A stretch of DNA of 64,000 nucleotides from Fictibacillus arsenicus (GTDB lineage: Bacteria; Bacillota; Bacilli; Bacillales; Fictibacillaceae), in NCBI RefSeq assembly GCF_001999465.1, contig NZ_MQMF01000001.1, positions 1 to 64,000 of the forward strand. The letters run 5' to 3'. The translations under genes were made by a program, and so were the position numbers. This document shows, one piece after another, positions 58,154-64,000 of the stretch; within the stretch, counting starts at the first letter, position 1, and each line of letters opens with the position of its first letter. The notes under the pieces are model-generated. The model worked only from the letters and a program-made list of their open reading frames with translations, was not told the origin of the DNA and did not search any database.

Positions 58154-60496
58154 ATGCTGCATTACTACATACTGCTTCCTTTTTTGGCAGCTCTTCTGAT
58201 AGGCTTGTCTGCAAAAAAAGTGAACCGGATACATACTGGATGGCTCGTGTTGCCTGTTCCAGTTGTTCTATTTATTATTTTTTGTTCTAAATTACCTGTT
58301 TTAGCGAAAGGAAAAATCGTACAAAGTACTGCGGATTGGATTCCATCTTTGGATATCCAGTTAAGTTTTTATTTGGACGGACTAAGCATGTTGTTCTCGC
58401 TATTAATTACTGGAATTGGTTCACTCGTTGTACTCTATTCCATTTTTTATTTATCGCGAAAAGAGCAGCTTGTACATTTTTATGTTTACTTGCTTTTATT
58501 CATGGGTTCAATGCTTGGCGTTGTATTGTCAGATAATGTATTTGTTCTATATACATTTTGGGAATTTACGAGTATATCATCATTTTTATTAATCGGATTT
58601 TGGTTCTACCGTGAACGTTCAACATACGGTGCATTAAAATCAATGCTTGTAACTGTGTTTGGCGGATTATCGATGCTTGGTGCTCTTATCCTGCTATCAA
58701 TTACAGCAGAGACAAACAGCATTCGGATGATGATCGCTAACCGGTCAGATATTTTAGAAAGTGACCTGTTCATACCCATTTTAATTTTGTTATTGCTTGG
58801 GGCATTTACTAAATCCGCACAATTCCCATTCCATAGCTGGCTCCCTGATGCGATGGAAGCTCCTACACCTGTCAGTGCTTATTTGCATTCTGCGACAATG
58901 GTTAAAGCTGGATTATATTTAGTAGCACGTTTTTCGTTAATCTTCAGCGGAACGGATGAGTTTTTTATTATCGTTTCAGGTATTGGTCTGATTACGCTTT
59001 GTCTAGGATCGTTTCTGGCATCCAGACAAACAGACTTAAAAGGAATATTGGCGTACTCCACAATCAGTCAGCTGGGAATGATTATGGCCATGCTTGGTTT
59101 TGGAACTGGTGTGGCTATTCTTGCCGCTATCTTTCATATTTTTAATCATGCTACATTCAAAGGCAGTCTTTTTATGATTGCAGGTATTGTAGATCATGAA
59201 ACAGGAACGAGAGATATAAGAAGACTAGGCGGATTATATACCTTTATGCCAATTTCAGCTACGCTTGCTTTTATTGGAGCCTTTTCAATGGCCGGTGTAC
59301 CCCTGCCGATCTTTAATGGGTTCTTAAGTAAAGAAATGTTCTTTGATTCTTCATTGAAATTGGAACAATCCGCTGGACTTGCTGGGACGTTTGCTGAATG
59401 GATACCCATCTTTGCTGTTTTAGGAAGCATCTTTACGTTTGTATATTCGATGTATTTAGTATTTGGAACATTCCTCGGTAAACAAAAAATAGATCAATTA
59501 GAGAAAAAACCCCATGAGGCACCGATTGGTATGCTTTTATCACCAATCATTCTAATTATTTTTGTTATAGCTGTTGGTTTGCTTCCAAATCTTATTAATG
59601 AGCCATTACTTGCTCCGGCAGTTGCTGCAGTAACAGGAGATCTGCCACATACACACCTGGCTTTCTGGCACGGTTTGAACACACCGTTCTATATGTCGTT
59701 AATAGTGATAGGTGTTGGTGCTTTGCTGGCATATACGTTAAAGAGATGGCAGCCTGTCTATAATAAGATTCCAGGGAAATTTTCATCTGACCATTGGTAT
59801 CAGACAATGGTTAACGGATTATTAAGAACTTCTAAATCTATAACTGGGTTTTATATGACTGGGTCATTACGTCTGTATCTTTCTATCATTTTAGTATTTT
59901 TGGTTGTATCGACTTCAATTTTCATGTACTTCACAGACGGATTTACAATTTCGTTTGATGATCTGGCACCCGTTACATGGCCAGAAGTACTCGTTGGTTT
60001 TGTGATGGCCGCAGCCGCAATTGCAACCATTTGGATGAATCAGCGCATTGCTGCAATTATCGTAATAGGAGTAGTAGGTTACGGTCTTTCCCTGTTATTC
60101 GTATTCTTCAGAGCACCTGATCTCGCATTAACACAGCTTATCGTTGAGACGATCACTGTAGCCTTATTCTTATTATGTTTTGCTCATTTACCAAAACTTA
60201 AAAAATCAGATAAAAGTAAATCTGAAAAACTTATCGATTTAATGATTGCCGTTTCAACAGGTGCATTACTTACAATAGTAGCGATTGCTTCGCATAGCTC
60301 AAAGTCGTTCGATAGCATCGCAAAGTATTTTGTTGATAATTCATATAAGCTTGGCGGCGGAGATAACATCGTAAATGTAATACTAGTTGACTTCCGCGGC
60401 TTGGATACTTTGTTTGAAATTGCGGTTCTTGGACTAGCTGCGCTTGGCATTTTTGCCATGATAAAATACCGGGATAAAGGAGACATGAATCAATAA
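58154..60496 (+). CDS. mrpA: Mrp antiporter subunit A
   Basis: A 780-residue multi-helix protein, the largest Mrp Na+/H+ antiporter subunit and a NuoL homologue. The region EAPTPVSAYLHSATMVKAG (near 235) and LKGILAYSTISQLGM (near 295) are conserved. The C-terminal extension with GGGDNIVNVILVDFRGLDTL (near 735-755) shows that the protein is complete. AAGGAGGT precedes the ATG. The TAA stop overlaps the mrpC ATG by one base (TAATG), leaving no room for mrpB. Confidence 0.94.
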   Translation: MLHYYILLPFLAALLIGLSAKKVNRIHTGWLVLPVPVVLFIIFCSKLPVLAKGKIVQSTADWIPSLDIQLSFYLDGLSMLFSLLITGIGSLVVLYSIFYLSRKEQLVHFYVYLLLFMGSMLGVVLSDNVFVLYTFWEFTSISSFLLIGFWFYRERSTYGALKSMLVTVFGGLSMLGALILLSITAETNSIRMMIANRSDILESDLFIPILILLLLGAFTKSAQFPFHSWLPDAMEAPTPVSAYLHSATMVKAGLYLVARFSLIFSGTDEFFIIVSGIGLITLCLGSFLASRQTDLKGILAYSTISQLGMIMAMLGFGTGVAILAAIFHIFNHATFKGSLFMIAGIVDHETGTRDIRRLGGLYTFMPISATLAFIGAFSMAGVPLPIFNGFLSKEMFFDSSLKLEQSAGLAGTFAEWIPIFAVLGSIFTFVYSMYLVFGTFLGKQKIDQLEKKPHEAPIGMLLSPIILIIFVIAVGLLPNLINEPLLAPAVAAVTGDLPHTHLAFWHGLNTPFYMSLIVIGVGALLAYTLKRWQPVYNKIPGKFSSDHWYQTMVNGLLRTSKSITGFYMTGSLRLYLSIILVFLVVSTSIFMYFTDGFTISFDDLAPVTWPEVLVGFVMAAAAIATIWMNQRIAAIIVIGVVGYGLSLLFVFFRAPDLALTQLIVETITVALFLLCFAHLPKLKKSDKSKSEKLIDLMIAVSTGALLTIVAIASHSSKSFDSIAKYFVDNSYKLGGGDNIVNVILVDFRGLDTLFEIAVLGLAALGIFAMIKYRDKGDMNQ

Positions 60497-60834
60497 TGGA
60501 AATTGTAATGTCTATACTTGCCGGAACTTTATTTGCGGCCGGCGTATACCTTTTGCTTCAAAAACAGCTTTTAAAAATTGTTCTGGGAACAGCGCTGCTT
60601 TCTCACGGTGCACATCTCTTTATATTGACTATGGGGAAATTAAACCGAGGTGCTCCGCCTATTTTGGAAAAAGGAATCACCGAGTATACGGATCCTCTTC
60701 CTCAAGCGCTAATATTGACTTCAATCGTAATCAGTTTCGGTGTGACCAGCTTCTTGCTGGTGCTTGCATACCGAACATACCAGAGCAATAAGACCGACAT
60801 GATGGATCAGCTAAGGGGAACGGATGATGAGTAA
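60496..60834 (+). CDS. mrpC: Mrp antiporter subunit C
   Basis: A 112-residue, three-helix NuoK homologue. The start MEIVMSILAGTLFAAGVYLL and the segments ILGTALLSHGAHLFI-like and DPLPQALILTSIVISFGVTS match B. subtilis MrpC closely. It overlaps mrpA by 1 bp and mrpD by 11 bp. Confidence 0.94.
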   Translation: MEIVMSILAGTLFAAGVYLLLQKQLLKIVLGTALLSHGAHLFILTMGKLNRGAPPILEKGITEYTDPLPQALILTSIVISFGVTSFLLVLAYRTYQSNKTDMMDQLRGTDDE

Positions 60835-62302
60835 TTTAGTATTTTTGCCAATCTTTATTCCATTGTTCGTTGGTGCTCTTCTCGTTTTCTTTAATAAAAA
60901 GCACCAGCTGACAATGAAAATTTCATATTTGACCGTATTTCTAAATTTAGGGGTATCTATTTACTTAAGCTATTATGTTTTTAAAAATAATCCGCTGATT
61001 CTTGAAACAGGAGGATGGAAAGCACCTTATGGAATCATCCTTGTAGCAGATAAGCTTTCAGTTATTATGATACTTTCTGTAAATGTTATTGCATTAGCTG
61101 CAGTAATCTTTGCATCCTCTTCTGTTACCAGCAAGATGGTGCAGCATTATTTTTATCCCCTTTTCTTACTATTGATCGCTGGGGTGAGCGGTGCTTTCTT
61201 GACAGGTGACCTATTCAACCTGTTTGTATTTTTTGAAGTTCTTTTGATGGCTTCATATGGGTTAATCATTATCGGGGGATCAAAGCATCAATTTCGCGAA
61301 TCTGTAAAATATATATTGTTAAACTTATTTTCTTCCATTCTATTTGTTACTACTGTCGCTTTCCTTTACTCAGTAACGGGTACTGTTAACATGGCGCAGC
61401 TCGGTGAACGTGTAGCAGAGGTTGAGCAGCAAGGTATCTTAACCGGAATAGGCATATTGTTATTTGTTGTATTTGCAACCAAAGGGGCTTTGTTTCCTTT
61501 GTACTTTTGGCTGCCGAAGTCATATATCGTTCCATCTCCTGTTGTTTCGGCTTTATTCGGAGCGCTCCTGACAAAGGTTGGCGTATATTCAATGCTTAGA
61601 GTTTATACACTTATTTTCTCTCACAAACTCGAGCTGACGCATACCTTCTTCATTTGGGTTGCTTCGATTACGATGCTGATCGGCGTAATAGGCGCTTTAT
61701 CTACTTCAAATGTTAAGCTTATAATCGCCTACAATATTATGCCGGCAATTGGTTTCATGCTTCTTGGGATCGGAACATTTTCGGCTGAATCCCTTGCCGG
61801 TACGATTTATTATCTTGTTCATGATATGGCAATAAAAGCTGCATTGTTTTTTCTTGCAGGTTTGCTTGTATGGCATGCAGGCACTTCTAATTTAAATAAG
61901 ATGGGCGGATATATTAAAACATCACCTCTTTTAGGCTGGATGTTTTTCATCGCTGCCCTCGTACTTGCAGGAATTCCTCCTTTTAGCGGCTTTATTGGCA
62001 AGTACCTTCTCTTAAGAGGTGCTTTTGACGAAGAACATTATTTTGCGGCGGGGATCGGTCTTTTGTCTAGTCTGTTAATCTTGTTTTCAGTAATCAGAAT
62101 TTTTATTGGAGCATTCTGGGGTGAGATTAAGGAAAAGCCTAAGGAAAAAGTTAGGCGTTCCGGGCTTGCCGCTTCTGGTTTATTAATCGCTATCTCAATT
62201 CTGCTCGGTGTTGGAGCTGAATGGTTCTATCCGTATATCCAATCTGCAGCTGATAGCCTTATCGATCCTCAAATCTATATTGATTTTGTTTTAAAGGAGT
62301 AG
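60824..62302 (+). CDS. mrpD: Mrp antiporter subunit D
   Basis: A 492-residue NuoM/NuoN-type membrane subunit with about 14 helices. FNLFVFFEVLLMASYGLI (near 130) and LPKSYIVPSPVVSALFGALL (near 230) carry the expected Glu and Lys positions. Two adjacent ATG codons are possible starts (60824, 60827). Confidence 0.94.
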   Translation: MMSNLVFLPIFIPLFVGALLVFFNKKHQLTMKISYLTVFLNLGVSIYLSYYVFKNNPLILETGGWKAPYGIILVADKLSVIMILSVNVIALAAVIFASSSVTSKMVQHYFYPLFLLLIAGVSGAFLTGDLFNLFVFFEVLLMASYGLIIIGGSKHQFRESVKYILLNLFSSILFVTTVAFLYSVTGTVNMAQLGERVAEVEQQGILTGIGILLFVVFATKGALFPLYFWLPKSYIVPSPVVSALFGALLTKVGVYSMLRVYTLIFSHKLELTHTFFIWVASITMLIGVIGALSTSNVKLIIAYNIMPAIGFMLLGIGTFSAESLAGTIYYLVHDMAIKAALFFLAGLLVWHAGTSNLNKMGGYIKTSPLLGWMFFIAALVLAGIPPFSGFIGKYLLLRGAFDEEHYFAAGIGLLSSLLILFSVIRIFIGAFWGEIKEKPKEKVRRSGLAASGLLIAISILLGVGAEWFYPYIQSAADSLIDPQIYIDFVLKE

Positions 62303-62306
62303 TTCG

Positions 62307-62783
62307 ATGACATTTCAACTTATCTTAAATTTGCTGATCGGCGTCATTTGGATGTTTTTATCTGAGAGCTACTCATTCGCAAGTTTTTTGGTAGGATTTG
62401 TGATTGGGGCGGCGCTGCTGTTTCTGCTTAATCGTTTCATACCTGATTCCTATTACTTTAAACATGTTAAAGCGATCGGATATTTAATCTTTCTTTTTTT
62501 AAAAGAGTTAATCTTAGCCAACATTGAAGTATTAAAGTGGGTATACAAACCCAGACTCGATTTCCAGCCAGGCATTATCGCATTGCCGATTGATGTTAAA
62601 AAGAACTGGGAAATCACTTTGCTCGCTAACTTAATTACCCTAACTCCAGGAACACTTTCTGTAGATGTTTCAAGGGACCAGCGTTATATTTATATTCACG
62701 CTATAGACCTGCCTGACGTAAATCAAACGATCGTTGGGATTAAAGATACTTTTGAAAAAGCAATAAGGGAGGTAACACGATGA
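62307..62783 (+). CDS. mrpE: Mrp antiporter subunit E
   Basis: A 158-residue membrane subunit with hydrophobic helices in the first half and the conserved ANLITLTPGTLSVDVS (near 110) and VNQTIVGIKDTFEKAI. Needed for antiport in B. subtilis and B. pseudofirmus. It overlaps mrpF by 4 bp (ATGA). Confidence 0.93.
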   Translation: MTFQLILNLLIGVIWMFLSESYSFASFLVGFVIGAALLFLLNRFIPDSYYFKHVKAIGYLIFLFLKELILANIEVLKWVYKPRLDFQPGIIALPIDVKKNWEITLLANLITLTPGTLSVDVSRDQRYIYIHAIDLPDVNQTIVGIKDTFEKAIREVTR

Positions 62784-63070
62784 CAGATTGGTTCTCTATG
62801 GTTGTCTATATTTGTTTATTCGTGATAACTATCTCTATTCTACTTCTTTTATATAGAGCAGTTGTCGGCCCTTCGAACCCTGACCGTGTTGTGGCACTTG
62901 ATACGATTGGTATTAATTTGATTGCGATTACCGGGTTAATGGCGATCCTATTAGATACGGTTCAGTTAAACGATATTATACTGCTTATCGGAATATTGAC
63001 TTTTATTGCAACTGTAGCTGTTGCAAAATTCTTGGAAAAGGGTGTTATCATTGATCAAGATCGTGATTAG
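62780..63070 (+). CDS. mrpF: Mrp antiporter subunit F
   Basis: A 96-residue, three-helix subunit; LLYRAVVGPSNPDRVVALDTIG (after the first helix) is the family signature. It overlaps mrpE at its start and mrpG at its end. Confidence 0.94.
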   Translation: MTDWFSMVVYICLFVITISILLLLYRAVVGPSNPDRVVALDTIGINLIAITGLMAILLDTVQLNDIILLIGILTFIATVAVAKFLEKGVIIDQDRD

Positions 63071-63395
63071 TTTTTTCCTTATCATTGGCACCTTTTTTAT
63101 ATTATCAGGAACGTTAGGGGTACTTCGTTTTCCAGATGTTTATTCAAGACTTCATGCTGCAACTAAAAGTTCAACATTAGGTGTGTCTGGCGTCCTTATC
63201 GGCTCTGCTATTTACGTCTATTCTGATATGAATGTATTCAGCGGAAAACTAATCTTAGGGATTCTGTTTGTCCTTCTGACAGCACCAGTTGCAGGACATA
63301 TGATTTCTAGAGCTGCCTACCGGACAGGAGTGCCATTATCAGAAAAGACCGTATATAATCACCTGGCAGAAAAACACAACATCAAGGAATCATAA
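63051..63395 (+). CDS. mrpG: Mrp antiporter subunit G
   Basis: A 114-residue, three-helix subunit. LGVLRFPDVYSRLHAATKSST and LTAPVAGHMISRAAYRTGV are typical. The start is most likely TTG at 63051, after AAAAGGGTG, overlapping mrpF by 20 bp; an ATG at 63021 would have no ribosome binding site. Last gene of the operon. Confidence 0.92.
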   Translation: MIKIVISFFLIIGTFFILSGTLGVLRFPDVYSRLHAATKSSTLGVSGVLIGSAIYVYSDMNVFSGKLILGILFVLLTAPVAGHMISRAAYRTGVPLSEKTVYNHLAEKHNIKES

Positions 63396-63749
63396 CTAAT
63401 CGCTTATTTCTAATATTGTTGCTTATGGCGTTTTTTCTTTCACATCATTGAAAAGTTGATTGGAGTGTAAGGTGCGAGACTCCTGCGGGACGAGTGGGAC
63501 AGGTGAGACTCCTAAAGGCGTAAAGCGTCAGGAGGCTCACCGCCCGCCCCGCGGAAAGCGAGCAACCTGAAACGGAAATCAACTACTTTCAAAAACAACA
63601 AGCTTTTGCGATAACAACATAAATAATTAGCTCTTTCAAACAGTTTCTAATTGGCATATAATGAATAAAATGGTTATATACTTTTAAGCAACTAACCGTA
63701 GCAGGATATATTTATATCCTGCTTTGTGTTCCATTTGAGGAGTGATTGA
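63396..63749. other. Intergenic region between mrpG and the pssA-like gene
   Basis: It contains a complete dispersed repeat (63451-63593) and a hairpin at 63700-63723 (agcaggatata/tatatcctgct) with a short T-rich tail, directly before the next ribosome binding site. No gene was seen. Confidence 0.6.
63451..63593 (+). repeat. Complete dispersed palindromic repeat
   Basis: aaaagttgattgg at the left end and aatcaactactttc at the right are inverted. The core ggtgagactcct...aggaggctcacc forms a hairpin with tip ggcgtaaagcgtc. It is very close to the 22366 copy. Confidence 0.88.
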
Positions 63750-64000
63750 ATGTTTATGATTGAAAGAGAGCGCATTGATTCAACTGTTAAGAAAGTGAAG
63801 GGACAAACTGCAAATTTCTTAACATTGATCAACTTATCACTTGGCGCCTTAGCTTTGTTATTTATGATGAATGGTGATTTAAAAATCGGATTAATTTTAA
63901 TTTTTTTAGCTGGTTTGTTTGATCGTTTTGACGGAATGGTTGCGAGAAAACTGAATATTGAATCCGAGTTTGGTAAGCAGCTGGATTCACTTTGTGATTT
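63750..64000 (+). CDS. pssA: CDP-alcohol phosphatidyltransferase, probably phosphatidylserine synthase (partial)
   Basis: The first 83 or so codons are seen; the gene runs past the window end. The CDP-alcohol phosphatidyltransferase motif DG-x2-AR-x8-G-x3-D-x3-D is complete in DGMVARKLNIESEFGKQLDS plus the following LCD. The start ATG follows GAGGAGTG. B. subtilis PssA begins in the same way (TIGN.. then FDGMAARKLN), so PssA is the best call; a PgsA-type relative is possible. Confidence 0.8.
   Translation, partial: MFMIERERIDSTVKKVKGQTANFLTLINLSLGALALLFMMNGDLKIGLILIFLAGLFDRFDGMVARKLNIESEFGKQLDSLCD

Noticed and set aside
60400-60496. MrpB domain fused to the MrpA C-terminus
   Set aside because: The C-terminal region matches the normal end of MrpA (VNVILVDFRG then three lines of helix) and no MnhB-type glycine motif is present.

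Overview
The window comes from the chromosome of a low-GC, endospore-forming Bacillaceae species. The evidence is gene content and order: apart from a few insertions it follows the yqf/yqe region of Bacillus subtilis (trmK, cccA, sigA, dnaG, ccpN, recO, era, phoH, floA, rpsU, the hrcA-dnaK operon, lepA, gpr, rpsT, holA, comE, yqeM to yqeG, sda). Sporulation genes (gpr, yqxA, yqfC, yqfD, sda) and competence genes (comEA/EB/EC/ER) are present. I cannot fix the genus from the sequence alone. No rRNA, tRNA, CRISPR array, prophage or insertion sequence was seen.

Layout. 1-2644: decayed repeats, a Nif3-family protein, trmK, cccA. 2970-5756: a two-gene acyl-CoA ligase/dehydrogenase operon lying between cccA and sigA. 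6011-14471: sigA, dnaG, yqxD, the PpsR/CcpN pair, recO, yqzL, era, cdd, dgkA and ybeY. 14468-16587: the c-di-AMP phosphodiesterase gene pgpH, broken by a one-base frameshift. 16691-22015: phoH, yqfD, yqfC, a small membrane protein, floA, nfeD. 22588-27224: yqeY, rpsU, deoC, mtaB, rsmE, prmA. 27262-32335: heat-shock genes dnaJ, dnaK, grpE and hrcA with a CIRCE operator, but with a terminator and a repeat between dnaK and dnaJ. 32416-39597: hemW, lepA, yqxA, gpr, rpsT, holA, yqzM; spoIIP is missing from its usual place between gpr and yqxA. 39637-44013: the comE cluster.

44078-51846 is an accessory block between comER and yqeM. It holds nrdAB, a class Ia ribonucleotide reductase whose leader carries a clear cobalamin riboswitch, an attenuator, and a pair of NrdR-box-like sites over the promoter. 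It also holds a sigma-54-dependent 3-hydroxybutyrate uptake/oxidation unit: an activator with PAS, AAA+ and HTH domains, three palindromic upstream sites, a near-perfect -24/-12 promoter, and a cre-like site in the leader. 51952-57533 returns to the conserved yqeM-rsfS-yqeK-nadD-yqeI-aroE-yqeH-yqeG cluster and sda, whose upstream region is dense in DnaA boxes. 58154-63395 is an mrp Na+/H+ antiporter operon with A, C, D, E, F and G but no mrpB. The window ends inside a CDP-alcohol phosphatidyltransferase gene (pssA-like).

A family of about 140-220 bp palindromic dispersed repeats occurs at least seven times, always between genes: whole, extended, truncated or as scars. Several of the odd features (the spoIIP gap, the dnaK/dnaJ split, the nrd leader) coincide with a copy. 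The points most worth checking are the B12-riboswitch/NrdR control of nrdAB, the missing mrpB, the missing spoIIP with its repeat scar, and the pgpH frameshift.
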